Of a stretch of DNA of 64,000 nucleotides, positions 43,417 to 51,386 are shown piece after piece; within the stretch, counting starts at the first letter, position 1; the number at the start of each line of letters is the position of its first letter. The notes under the pieces are model-generated. The model saw only the letters and a program-made list of their open reading frames with translations, was not told the origin of the DNA and did not search any database. The position numbers and the translations under genes were made by a program. Source of the DNA: Nocardioides dongkuii (GTDB taxonomy: Bacteria; Actinomycetota; Actinomycetes; Propionibacteriales; Nocardioidaceae); assembly GCF_014127485.1 (NCBI RefSeq), contig NZ_CP059903.1, positions 1,364,001 through 1,428,000 on the forward strand, given 5' to 3'.

Positions 43417-44250
43417 TCAGGACACCTCGGACGCCCTCGCGGGCACCGCCTGGGCGTGGGTGAGCGCGACGGCCCCGGCCGTCGAGAGCACCAGCCCGAG
43501 GACGACCGACCACCACCAGCCGTCGCGGACCCCGTCGCCGAGCAGCACCACGCCCAGCAGCGCCGGCACGAAGGTCTGCATGACGATCATCGGCGCGGTG
43601 GTGGTCGTGATGCCGTCGCCGTGCATGCCGCGCGAGTAGAGCCAGAACGCGATCAGGCTCAGGGACGGTACGGCGAGCGCGGCGAGCACCACGCCGGTGT
43701 CGATCGGGGTGGTGACGCCGCGGACGGCGATCGCGGAGCCGGCGTACCCCAGGCCGGCGAGCGCGCCCAGGCCGGCGCCGTGCAGGCGACCGGCCAGCAG
43801 GGAGGCGACCGTGAGCAGGGCGACGCCCGCCCAGAGGGACGCGACGAAGGCGGTGGTGGTGACGACCTCGCCCGCGTCGCCCGCGCCGAGGGAGAGCAGC
43901 ACCAGGCCGCCCGTGACCAGCCCGATCGCCGACCACTGGCGCGCGTCGAGGCGCTCGGCGAGGCGGCGCGAGGTGAACGCGGTGACCGGCAGGGACATCG
44001 CGATCGTCGCCTGCGCGAGGTAGAGCGGCAGCAGCCAGATGGCGACGGCGTGCAGCAGGAACCCGACCAGGTAGGCGACCAGGACCGCCCACGTCCACGG
44101 GTCGCGCACCGAGCGCGCCACGAAGGCGACCAGCCGGTCCGGCGCCGCACCGGTGCGTCGTACGCCGTGGGCCTGGGCGACCGCGGCGACGCCGAAGACG
44201 GCGGCGCTGAGCAGACCGGCCACCAGGCCGTAGACCTGGTCGCTGGTCAC
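43417..44250 (-). CDS. DMT-superfamily (EamA-like) permease
   Basis: A 277-residue protein with nine or ten hydrophobic helices, starting VYGLVAGLLSAAVFGVAAVAQAHGVRR. EamA features are visible as LAQATIAMSLPVTAFTSRRLAERLDARQW in the first half and MIVMQTFVPALLGVVLLGDGVRDGWW in the second. It is likely an exporter of metabolites or drugs; the cargo is not predictable. It starts at GTG 7 nt after the DUF3043 gene and belongs to its transcript. Confidence 0.82.
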   Translation of the reverse strand: MTSDQVYGLVAGLLSAAVFGVAAVAQAHGVRRTGAAPDRLVAFVARSVRDPWTWAVLVAYLVGFLLHAVAIWLLPLYLAQATIAMSLPVTAFTSRRLAERLDARQWSAIGLVTGGLVLLSLGAGDAGEVVTTTAFVASLWAGVALLTVASLLAGRLHGAGLGALAGLGYAGSAIAVRGVTTPIDTGVVLAALAVPSLSLIAFWLYSRGMHGDGITTTTAPMIVMQTFVPALLGVVLLGDGVRDGWWWSVVLGLVLSTAGAVALTHAQAVPARASEVS

Positions 44251-44257
44251 GGCGCGG

Positions 44258-44842
44258 TCAGCGGTAGGTGTCGGGGAGGCGCTGCCCGATCTTGACCTGG
44301 GACTTGGGCATCCGCATGAACTTCATCTGCAGGGCGCGGGTGATCGCGTAGTAGGTCGTCCCCTTGTGGCTCTCGTCGGGGAACCGCCGGCCGAGCTCGC
44401 GGCGCAGCCGGATCCGCAGGAAGACCATGTCGAGCACGATGAGCACGAAGGTCGCCAGCAGCATCACGCTGCCGAGGCTCATCAGCTGCTCGTTGCCGGA
44501 GTAGCCGAGGACCATCGAGAAGATCAGCAGCGGGATCATCAGCTCGATGAAGGAGAAGCGCGAGTCCACGAAGTCGCGCACGAAGCGGCGCACCGGGCCC
44601 TTGTCGCGCGGCAGGTAGTAGCGCTCGTCGCCGGACTTCATCGCCGCGCGGACCTTCTGGCTCGACTCCGCCCGCGCCTGCCGCTGGGCCTTGGCCAGCT
44701 CCTTGCGGTTGCGCGGGGTCTTGGCGCGCGCCCGGGCGGCCGCCTCGGCCTCCTTGCGGCTCGGCGTGGGGCGGCCCTTGCCGCCCGGCTTCGTGGTGAC
44801 GGCCTCGGGCGAGGGGGTCTCGGTCTTGCTGCGACGTAACAA
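44258..44842 (-). CDS. DUF3043 membrane protein
   Basis: A 194-residue protein. The N-terminus (1-75) is basic and Ala/Arg/Lys-rich (RKEAEAAARARAKTPRNRKELAKAQRQ), followed by DERYYLPRDKGPVRRFVRDFVDSRFSFIELMIPLL, two membrane helices (FIELMIPLLIFSMVLGYSG and LGSVMLLATFVLIVLDMVFL) and a cytoplasmic YAITRALQMKFMRMPKSQVKIGQ tail. This is the full DUF3043 pattern. Such genes lie divergent from pspA in streptomycetes and relatives, as here, which suggests a link to envelope stress. The start is a TTG followed directly by the rare leucine codon TTA. Confidence 0.88.
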   Translation of the reverse strand: MLRRSKTETPSPEAVTTKPGGKGRPTPSRKEAEAAARARAKTPRNRKELAKAQRQARAESSQKVRAAMKSGDERYYLPRDKGPVRRFVRDFVDSRFSFIELMIPLLIFSMVLGYSGNEQLMSLGSVMLLATFVLIVLDMVFLRIRLRRELGRRFPDESHKGTTYYAITRALQMKFMRMPKSQVKIGQRLPDTYR

Positions 44843-44878
44843 CGGGGGCCTTCGGACGGGCTGACGGCGGGCTCGCCC

Positions 44879-44884
44879 AGCCTA
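44879..44884 (-). promoter_or_regulatory. -10 box of the DUF3043 gene
   Basis: TAGGCT on the minus strand, about 36 nt before the TTG start; a GC-rich leader without an obvious SD sequence follows. Confidence 0.4.
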
Positions 44885-44953
44885 CCGGCCCGGATCGGAG
44901 CGTCCGCGCGAGCACCACACCGACGCCGGTCGCCAGGCCTTGGCGACCGGCTC

Positions 44954-44959
44954 TAGGGT
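44954..44959 (+). promoter_or_regulatory. -10 box of the pspA operon
   Basis: TAGGGT, followed by a leader of about 45 nt that ends with the SD sequence gagaggga before the ATG at 45007. Confidence 0.45.
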
Positions 44960-45006
44960 GAGGACAACGGGGCAGCCGCACCGCATCACCACCGAGAGGG
45001 ACCCCC

Positions 45007-45795
45007 ATGAGCCTGATGAAGCGCATCAGCCTGATCTTCAAGTCGAAGGCCAGCAAGGCCCTCGACCGCGCCGAGGACCCGCGCGAGACGCTCGACTACA
45101 GCTACCAGCGGCAGATCGAGCTGCTGTCGAAGGTACGCCGCGGGGTGGCCGACGTGGCGACCAGCCGCAAGCGCGTGGAGCTCCAGGTCACCCAGCTCGA
45201 GCAGCAGGCGGCCAAGCTCCAGGGCCAGGCGCAGAAGGCCATCGACATGGAGCGCGAGGACCTCGCTCGCGAGGCGCTCACCCGCAAGTCGGCGCTGACC
45301 ACCCAGATCAACGACCTGCGTGCCCAGCACGCCCAGCTCCAGGGCGAGGAGGAGAAGCTCACCTTGGCCCAGCAGCGGCTGCAGGCGAAGGTCGAGGCCT
45401 TCCGCACCCGCAAGGAGACGATCAAGGCGACGTACACCGCCGCCGAGGCCCAGACCCGGATCAACGAGGCGATGTCGGGCATCGGCGACGAGATGGGCGA
45501 CGTCGGGCAGGCCGTGGAGCGGGCCGAGGACAAGACCGCGCAGATGCAGGCGCGGGCCGGCGCCATCGACGAGCTGATCGCCTCGGGCGCGCTCGACGAC
45601 GTCAGCGCGGTCGGCCGCGGCGACGACATCGCCCGCGAGCTGGAGTCGATGAGCTCCCAGTCCGAGGTCGAGGACGAGCTGCGCCGGCTCAAGGGCGGGT
45701 CCGCCCAGCCCGCGGCGATCGAGCCCGGTGCCGGCGAGAACGGCGTGCGCTACGAGCAGCCGGCCACGGAACGACCGACCGAGGAGCCCCGCTGA
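45007..45795 (+). CDS. pspA: phage-shock protein A (PspA/IM30)
   Basis: PspA oligomerises on stressed membranes and preserves the proton gradient. The 262-residue protein has the amphipathic N-terminal helix (MSLMKRISLIFKSKASKAL) and long coiled coil (about 25-220: SYQRQIELLSKVRRGVADVATSRKRVELQV ... LTTQINDLRAQHAQLQGEEEKLTLAQQRLQAKVEAFRTRKETIKA). It has an acidic-Pro tail (about 225-262) typical of actinobacterial members. It begins a four-gene transcript pspA-htpX-pspAB-GAF protein, divergent from DUF3043. Confidence 0.93.
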   Translation: MSLMKRISLIFKSKASKALDRAEDPRETLDYSYQRQIELLSKVRRGVADVATSRKRVELQVTQLEQQAAKLQGQAQKAIDMEREDLAREALTRKSALTTQINDLRAQHAQLQGEEEKLTLAQQRLQAKVEAFRTRKETIKATYTAAEAQTRINEAMSGIGDEMGDVGQAVERAEDKTAQMQARAGAIDELIASGALDDVSAVGRGDDIARELESMSSQSEVEDELRRLKGGSAQPAAIEPGAGENGVRYEQPATERPTEEPR

Positions 45796-45798
45796 CGT

Positions 45799-46716
45799 AT
45801 GGCCCACAGCCGCTTCGCCCCTGACCGGGGTCTCACCGCCCGGATGACGCTGGTGATGTTCCTGCTGGGCGCGCTGTTCGTCGCGCTCATCGTGGGCCTG
45901 ATGTACGCGTTCAGCGGCTCGCCGCTCGCGCTGCTCATCGGGGTCGCCGGCCTCGGCATCGCGTGGTACCAGTGGTACTCCTCCGACACGGTGGCGATGC
46001 GCGCGATGCGGGCCCGGGAGGTCACCCCCCAGCAGGCCCCCGAGCTGCACGGCATGATCGACCGGCTCTGCGCGATGGCCGACATGCCCAAGCCGCGGGT
46101 CGGCATCGCGGACATGGCGATCCCCAACGCGTTCGCCACCGGTCGCTCCCCGAGCAGGTCCGTGGTCTGCGTGACGACCGGCATCCTCGGCACGCTGACC
46201 GCCGAGGAGCTCGAGGGCGTGCTCGCCCACGAGCTCTCCCACGTCGCCCACCGCGACGTGCTGGTGATGACCGTGGCGTCCTCGGCCGGCATCGTCGCCG
46301 GGATGCTCACCCAGGGAGCGCAGTACGGCGCGTTCCTCGGCGGCGGCCGGCGCGACAACAACAGCGCGCTGCCGGTGTGGCTGGTCGTGCTGCTGATCAG
46401 CATGGTGACCTACGCGGTCAGCTTCGTGCTGCTCAAGGTGCTCTCGCGCTACCGCGAGCTGGCCGCCGACCGCGCCGGCGCGTACCTCACCATGAAGCCG
46501 CAGGCCCTGGCCTCCGCGCTGCAGAAGATCACCGGCGAGATGAACACCATCCCGCAGCGCGACCTGCGCGCCTCGCAGTCGATGAACGCGTTCTTCATCG
46601 CCCCCGCGATCCGCGGCGTCTCGCTGCGCACGCTGACCTCGACGCACCCGAGCCTCGAGCAGCGGCTCGAGCAGCTCGCGCAGATCCAGGCCGACCTCGG
46701 ACGCCGCGCCCCCTGA
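45799..46716 (+). CDS. htpX: M48 family zinc metalloprotease HtpX
   Basis: HtpX degrades misfolded membrane proteins. The 305-residue protein has two N-terminal helices (RMTLVMFLLGALFVALIVGLMYAFS and LALLIGVAGLGIAWYQWYS), the catalytic HELSHVAHRD motif (His144, Glu145, His148) and two further helices (ASSAGIVAGMLTQG and VWLVVLLISMVTYAVSFVLLK). The third zinc ligand lies in SRYRELAADRAGAYLT. It follows pspA by 3 nt, consistent with a joint role in membrane quality control. Confidence 0.95.
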   Translation: MAHSRFAPDRGLTARMTLVMFLLGALFVALIVGLMYAFSGSPLALLIGVAGLGIAWYQWYSSDTVAMRAMRAREVTPQQAPELHGMIDRLCAMADMPKPRVGIADMAIPNAFATGRSPSRSVVCVTTGILGTLTAEELEGVLAHELSHVAHRDVLVMTVASSAGIVAGMLTQGAQYGAFLGGGRRDNNSALPVWLVVLLISMVTYAVSFVLLKVLSRYRELAADRAGAYLTMKPQALASALQKITGEMNTIPQRDLRASQSMNAFFIAPAIRGVSLRTLTSTHPSLEQRLEQLAQIQADLGRRAP

Positions 46717-46729
46717 TGGGCCTCCGCTG

Positions 46730-47323
46730 ATGGGTCTCTGGGACTCGCTGATGGGGCGCTCGCGGCCGCGCCAGGCCAACCTGGACTCGCTGTTCCTGGT
46801 GCCGAGCGCGGCGATCACGCTGCAGACGACCCTGGGCCTGGTGCCCACCGGGGACGGCTCGGTCTGCTACCGCGGCGCCGCCGGGGTCGCGTTCGCGGAG
46901 ACCGAGGACGAGGTCGTCGAGCTGCTGCGCAGCACCGGGGACGCGCCGGACGTGCGGGTGACCCGCGACGAGTTCGGCTACACCTGGGTCGAGGTCGACC
47001 GGGAGCCGGGCTCCGGCGTCGAGGGGCTGTGCACCGCGCTGCACGCCGTGAACACGGCGCTGGAGGCGCAGGGGTTCGGGCCCGGGCTGCTCTGCACGGT
47101 GGTGACGTTCGAGGACCCCACGGGGCGCACCCTGGGACTGGTCTACCTCTACAAGCAGGGCACGTTCTACCCGTTCGTGCCGACCGGCCCCCAGCAGCGC
47201 GACAACCTGATGGAGATCCAGGTGCGCAACGAGCTGGCCGAGGAGCTGCCCGTCGAGCAGGACCTCTCCCGCTGGCTGGCGATCTGGGGTGCGCCCGGGC
47301 TCCGGCCCGGGGGCGCCCGGTGA
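46730..47323 (+). CDS. pspAB: PspA-associated protein PspAB
   Basis: A 197-residue soluble protein: MGLWDSLMGRSRPRQANLDSLFLVPSAAITLQ at the start, then alpha/beta sequence with VRVTRDEFGYTWVEVDRE, GLCTALHAVNTALEAQGFGPGLLCTVVTF and LGLVYLYKQGTFYPFVPTG. Length, opening and location match the PspAB family seen in PspA operons of actinobacteria. The mechanism is unknown; it is presumed to work with PspA. The stop overlaps the GTG of the downstream GAF-domain gene by 4 nt. Confidence 0.82.
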   Translation: MGLWDSLMGRSRPRQANLDSLFLVPSAAITLQTTLGLVPTGDGSVCYRGAAGVAFAETEDEVVELLRSTGDAPDVRVTRDEFGYTWVEVDREPGSGVEGLCTALHAVNTALEAQGFGPGLLCTVVTFEDPTGRTLGLVYLYKQGTFYPFVPTGPQQRDNLMEIQVRNELAEELPVEQDLSRWLAIWGAPGLRPGGAR

Positions 47324-48078
47324 GCCTGCTCGCAGACAGCGACGGGGATCGGATCGCCCGGATCGGCCGGTACCAGGTCCTCGACCGGCCGCCGCGCGCC
47401 GACCTGGTCGCCCTCGTCGAGATCGCCGCCCTGGCCGCCGACGTCCCGATGGCCGCCATCACCCTGGTCACCGACACCGAGCAGCACCAGGTCGCGGCGG
47501 TCGGGTTCGACGGGTCGGTCTGCGCCCGCGCGGGCTCGATGTGCGACGTCGTCCTCGCCGGTGGCGAGCCGGTCGTGGTGGCCGACGCCGTCGCCGACCC
47601 GCGGTTCCGCGACGACCCGTCCGTCGCCGGCGCGCTCGGCGCGGTCCGCAGCTACGCCGGCCACCCGCTGGTCACGCCGGACGGCACGGCGATCGGCGCG
47701 CTCTGCGTCTTCGACACCCGCGCCCGCGAGCTGACCTCGGGACAGGCCCGCGCCCTGGCCGGGCTGGCCGACCGGGTCGTCGACCTGCTCGAGCTCGAGC
47801 TGCGCACCCGCGAGCTGACCGCCACGGTCGAGGACCTCCGGCGTGCCCAGGCTGAGCTGGAGCGCTCGAACGCAGCGCTCGCGGCCTTCGCCGGGCAGGT
47901 CAGCCACGACCTGCGCAACCCGCTCACCGCGCTGACCATGGCGCTGTCGATGCTCGACGAGGAGGGCGCGGACGAGGACGCCGGGCGGCGCTTCCTCCTC
48001 GACCGAGCCCGCAACGGCACCCGCCGGATGCAGCTGCTCATCGACGACCTGCTGACCGTCGCCCGGGTCGGCGACTAG
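47320..48078 (+). CDS. GAF-domain sensor kinase lacking the ATPase domain
   Basis: A 252-residue protein. Residues about 20-155 form a GAF domain of the phytochrome-like class (PMAAITLVTDTEQHQVAAVGFDG ... YAGHPLVTPDGTAIGALCVFDTRAREL). A coiled coil follows (160-190), then a HisKA dimerisation helix with phospho-His in QVSHDLRNPLTALTMALSMLDE and RMQLLIDDLLTVARVGD at the end. The stop codon comes exactly where an HATPase_c domain would begin, so the protein cannot phosphorylate itself in the usual way. It may be a scaffold, a trans-phosphorylated phosphocarrier or a decayed kinase. The last gene of the psp transcript. Confidence 0.82.
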   Translation: MSLLADSDGDRIARIGRYQVLDRPPRADLVALVEIAALAADVPMAAITLVTDTEQHQVAAVGFDGSVCARAGSMCDVVLAGGEPVVVADAVADPRFRDDPSVAGALGAVRSYAGHPLVTPDGTAIGALCVFDTRARELTSGQARALAGLADRVVDLLELELRTRELTATVEDLRRAQAELERSNAALAAFAGQVSHDLRNPLTALTMALSMLDEEGADEDAGRRFLLDRARNGTRRMQLLIDDLLTVARVGD

Positions 48079-48104
48079 CCGTACCCGGCCGCGGTGGCGG
48101 CCCG

Positions 48105-49277
48105 TCAGTCCTTGTGGGACCGGCCGGGCAGGTCGAGCATCCGCTGCAGGGCGACCAGCGCCCACTTCTCCGTCTCGGGGTCGACCTGGATCTGGTTGAC
48201 GACGGTGCCGGCGACCAGGTTCTCCATCGCCCACACCAGGTGCGGCAGGTCGATCCGGTTCATCGTCGAGCAGTAGCAGACGGTCTTGTCGAGGAACGTG
48301 ATCCGCTTGTCCGGGTGGGCGGCGGCGAGCCGCTTCACCAGGTTCAGCTCGGTGCCGATCGCCCAGCTCGACCCGGCGGGGGCGGCCTCGATCGTCTTGA
48401 TGATGAACTCGGTGGAGCCGACGAGGTCGGCCTTGAGCACGACCTCGTGCTGGCACTCGGGGTGCACGAGGATCTGGACGTCGGGGATGCTCGCCCGCAG
48501 CTCGTCGACGACGTCGGGGGAGAAGCGCCCGTGCACGGAGCAGTGGCCGCGCCAGAGGATCATCTTCGCGTCGCGCAGCTCCTCGGCGGTGAGCCCGCCG
48601 TTCGGCTTGAGCGGGTTCCACACGACGCAGTCGTCGAGCGAGAGCCCCATCTTGAGCACGGCGGTGTTGCGCCCGAGGTGCTGGTCGGGGAGGAAGAGGA
48701 CCTTCGCGTCCGGCTTCTGCGCGTAGGCCCACTCCAGCGCGACCTCGGCGTTGCTGGAGGTGCAGACGACCCCGCCGTTGCGGCCGCAGAACGCCTTGAT
48801 GTCGGCGCTGGAGTTCATGTACGTCACCGGCACGACCGAGTCGGCGACCCCGGCCGCCGTCAGCGCGTCCCACGCGCTCTCGACCTGGCCGAGCCGGGCC
48901 ATGTCGGCCATCGAGCAGCCGGCGGCGAGGTCGGGGAGGATCACCTTCTGGTCCGGCGCGGTGAGGATGTCGGCCGACTCCGCCATGAAGTGCACGCCGC
49001 AGAAGACGATGAACTCGGCGTCCGGGCGGCCCGCGGCGTCGCGGGCGAGCTTGAAGGAGTCGCCGGTGACGTCGGCGAACTGGATGACCTCGTCGCGCTG
49101 GTAGTGGTGGCCGAGCACGAAGACCCGGTCGCCGAGGGCCGCCTTCGCGGCCCGGGCGCGCTCGACGAGCGCGGGGTCGGAGGCGGCGGGCAGGTCGCCC
49201 GGGCACTCCACGCCCCGCTCGGAGGCGGGGTCCACGCCGCGCCCCAGGGGCAGCAGCGGCAGGTCGACGGTCGTCAT
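48105..49277 (-). CDS. nadA: quinolinate synthase NadA
   Basis: NadA condenses iminoaspartate and dihydroxyacetone phosphate to quinolinate in NAD synthesis, using an oxygen-labile [4Fe-4S] cluster. The 390-residue protein has the family motifs LGHHYQRDEVIQFADVTGDSF, VFCGVHFMAESADIL, a repeated three-domain fold, HPECQHEVV and KTVCYCSTMNRIDLPHLVWAMENL. These supply the three cluster cysteines. It starts at the ATG at 49277, 6 nt after a -10 box; a longer frame upstream was not accepted. nadB and nadC are not adjacent in this window. Confidence 0.95.
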   Translation of the reverse strand: MTTVDLPLLPLGRGVDPASERGVECPGDLPAASDPALVERARAAKAALGDRVFVLGHHYQRDEVIQFADVTGDSFKLARDAAGRPDAEFIVFCGVHFMAESADILTAPDQKVILPDLAAGCSMADMARLGQVESAWDALTAAGVADSVVPVTYMNSSADIKAFCGRNGGVVCTSSNAEVALEWAYAQKPDAKVLFLPDQHLGRNTAVLKMGLSLDDCVVWNPLKPNGGLTAEELRDAKMILWRGHCSVHGRFSPDVVDELRASIPDVQILVHPECQHEVVLKADLVGSTEFIIKTIEAAPAGSSWAIGTELNLVKRLAAAHPDKRITFLDKTVCYCSTMNRIDLPHLVWAMENLVAGTVVNQIQVDPETEKWALVALQRMLDLPGRSHKD

Positions 49278-49283
49278 GGTCGC

Positions 49284-49289
49284 ATCGTA
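49284..49289 (-). promoter_or_regulatory. -10 box of nadA (leaderless-type)
   Basis: TACGAT on the minus strand, 6 nt before the ATG at 49277, with no SD sequence. This supports 49277 as the start. Confidence 0.5.
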
Positions 49290-49317
49290 TTCCTGTGCTC
49301 GGGCGGGGCCGCAAACG

Positions 49318-50199
49318 TCACAGCAGGGCACCGCTGTGAACGTACGGCGCCGGCGGATTCATCCCGCGCAGCGCGAGATAGCCCGCCTGGTGCAGCTGGA
49401 GCCGCGCGGCGAACCCGACGTCGAGCGCCCACTGGTTGGCTCCGGTGAGGTGCCGGAGCACCACCTCGTCCGGTCCCTCGGCCAGCGCGGCCCAGAGCAG
49501 CCGGGTCGCCGTGCGCCGGTTGGACGCCGCCAGCAGGGCCACCCGGCCGCGCTCGTCGAGGTAGGCGTAGCCCGACCCGGTGGAGGTGTCGGAGACCAGC
49601 AACCGCTGCTCGCGCAGCATCAGCTCGTGGTCGACGCCGTGGCCGGCGCCCCGCGTCGCGCGGTCGAGGGAGTCCATCAGGTCGACGTCGCCGCCGCTGC
49701 CCTCCCGGACCTTCTCGATCACGGGGAGCACGGACCGGTCGAGGGTCCCGGTGAAGTGCATCTGCGGGTGCAGCGCGAACCCCGCCTGGTGGTAGACCCG
49801 CGCCGCCCGCGGGTCCATCGAGGCCGAGAGCATCGCGCGGGTGCAGGCCTGCCCGTGGGTCATCGCCGCGGCCAGCAGCGGCTTGCCGATGCCCTGCCCC
49901 TGGCGCTGCGGCAGCACGGCGTACGTCGCCAGGCACCAGAGCGTCTCGCGGCGCAGCGACGTGGCCATCCCGACCGTCCCGGTGCCGTCCTCGGCCGCCC
50001 AGCACCCGCCCGGGTCGGTGCGCACGAGGTGGCTCGTGCGCTCCAGCCAGCGCCGGCGGTGCGCCGCGGACCGGTGCTCGGGCGCGGGGTCGCCCACCCG
50101 GCGCATCCGGGTCTCGAGCTCGAAGAACCCCTCGTCGCTGACGCGCTCGGCGTCCTCGACGTCGTCGAGGGTCATCGGCCGGATCAGGAGGTCGCCCAT
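49318..50199 (-). CDS. GNAT family N-acetyltransferase
   Basis: A 293-residue protein with an N-terminal GNAT domain (LLIRPMTLDDVEDAERVSDEGFFELETRM ... LATYAVLPQRQGQGIGKPLLAAAM ... ARVYHQAGFALHPQ, residues about 5-150). A second GNAT-like half follows (about 175-290: YAYLDERGRVALLAASNRRTATRLLWAALAEGPDEVVLRHLTGANQWALDVGFAARLQL). The first half keeps the CoA-binding QRQGQG loop, while the second seems degenerate. The acceptor is unknown. It is divergent from glycerate kinase with only 33 nt between the start codons. Confidence 0.87.
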   Translation of the reverse strand: MGDLLIRPMTLDDVEDAERVSDEGFFELETRMRRVGDPAPEHRSAAHRRRWLERTSHLVRTDPGGCWAAEDGTGTVGMATSLRRETLWCLATYAVLPQRQGQGIGKPLLAAAMTHGQACTRAMLSASMDPRAARVYHQAGFALHPQMHFTGTLDRSVLPVIEKVREGSGGDVDLMDSLDRATRGAGHGVDHELMLREQRLLVSDTSTGSGYAYLDERGRVALLAASNRRTATRLLWAALAEGPDEVVLRHLTGANQWALDVGFAARLQLHQAGYLALRGMNPPAPYVHSGALL

Positions 50200-50205
50200 G
50201 CCTCG

Positions 50206-50211
50206 ACCCTA
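50206..50211 (-). promoter_or_regulatory. -10 box of the GNAT gene (leaderless-type)
   Basis: TAGGGT on the minus strand, 6 nt before the ATG at 50199. Confidence 0.55.
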
Positions 50212-50220
50212 GGGACCGGC

Positions 50221-50226
50221 CAGGAT
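50221..50226 (+). promoter_or_regulatory. -10 box of the glycerate kinase gene (leaderless-type)
   Basis: CAGGAT, 6 nt before the ATG at 50233. It lies 9 nt from the divergent -10 box, so each promoter's -35 region must lie inside the other gene. Confidence 0.4.
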
Positions 50227-50232
50227 GGGCAC

Positions 50233-51303
50233 ATGCGCATCCTCGTCGCCCCGGACAAGTTCGCGGGCACGCTCACCGCCGTCGAGGCGGCGGACGCGAT
50301 CGCGACCGGCTGGCGACGGCACGCGCCCGGGGACGAGCTCGACCTGGCGCCGATGTCCGACGGGGGGCCGGGGTTCGTCGACGTCCTGCACGCCGCCCTC
50401 GGCGGCTCGCTGCTCGCGGTCACGGTGCGCGGGCCGCTCGGCGTCGCCGTGCCGGCCACCGTCCTGCTGGTCGGCGACACGGCGTACGTCGAGAGCGCGC
50501 AGGCCTGCGGGCTGCACCTGACCGGCGCGGAGCGGGCCGAGGAGGCCACGACGTACGGCGTGGGGGAGCTGGTGCTCTCCGCCGCGGACGCCGGCGCGCG
50601 GACGGTCGTCGTCGGGCTCGGCGGCAGCGGCACCAACGACGGCGGCGCGGGGCTGCTCGCCGCGCTCGGCGCGACCGCCGACCGCCCGCTCGACCGGGGT
50701 GCGGCCGGGCTGGACGGCATCACCGAGGTGGTGCTGCCGGAGGTCCCGGTCCGCCTGGTCGCGGCCAGCGACGTCGACGCGACGCTCACCGGCCTCTTCG
50801 GCGCCACCAAGACCTTCGGTCCGCAGAAGGGCATCCCCGAGGAGCGGATGGCCCTCGTCGACGGCTGGCTCCAGCAGCTCGCCGCGGCGACCGACCGGCG
50901 TACCTCCCTGGAGAAGGGGGCGGGCGCCGCGGGCGGGCTCGGCTTCGCGCTCCTCGCCCTCGGGGCGACCCGGGCCCCGGGCATCGAGCTGGTCGCCGAC
51001 GCCGTCGGGCTCGCCGCCCGGGCGCGCGCCGTCGACCTGGTGCTGACGGGGGAGGGCGCCTTCGACTTCTCCAGCCGCTCCGGCAAGGTGCCGTACGGCG
51101 TCGCGCAGGTCGCCGAGTCCGCGCTCCGCCCGTGCGTGGCGCTCGCCGGGCAGGTGCTGGTCGGTGCCCGGGAGATGCGGGCGCTCGGCGTCGAGTCGGC
51201 GTACGCGATGGTCGACCTGGTCGGCACCGAGCGCGCGTTCGCCGATCCCGCCGGCGCCCTCGCCGACCTCGCCGCGCGGGTCGCCCGCACCTGGTCGCAC
51301 TGA
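50233..51303 (+). CDS. glycerate kinase (GckA/GarK family)
   Basis: Glycerate kinase phosphorylates glycerate to phosphoglycerate. The 356-residue protein shows the family opening ILVAPDKFAGTLTAVEAADAIATGW, MSDGGPGFVDVLHAALGG, the phosphate-binding VVGLGGSGTNDGGAGLLAALGA, GATKTFGPQKG and the late LTGEGAFDFSSRSGKVPYGVAQ. Gene order with erpA and adoK downstream equals the mycobacterial arrangement. It carries no pathway neighbour for glycolate or glycerate, so its metabolic source here is open. Confidence 0.93.
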   Translation: MRILVAPDKFAGTLTAVEAADAIATGWRRHAPGDELDLAPMSDGGPGFVDVLHAALGGSLLAVTVRGPLGVAVPATVLLVGDTAYVESAQACGLHLTGAERAEEATTYGVGELVLSAADAGARTVVVGLGGSGTNDGGAGLLAALGATADRPLDRGAAGLDGITEVVLPEVPVRLVAASDVDATLTGLFGATKTFGPQKGIPEERMALVDGWLQQLAAATDRRTSLEKGAGAAGGLGFALLALGATRAPGIELVADAVGLAARARAVDLVLTGEGAFDFSSRSGKVPYGVAQVAESALRPCVALAGQVLVGAREMRALGVESAYAMVDLVGTERAFADPAGALADLAARVARTWSH

Positions 51304-51386
51304 GCCGCACGGGGGCCCGGGAATAACCCCCGGTGTGCGACCATTGAGCCAGTACCGACACCCCCCGCACCTATCTGGGAGCACAC

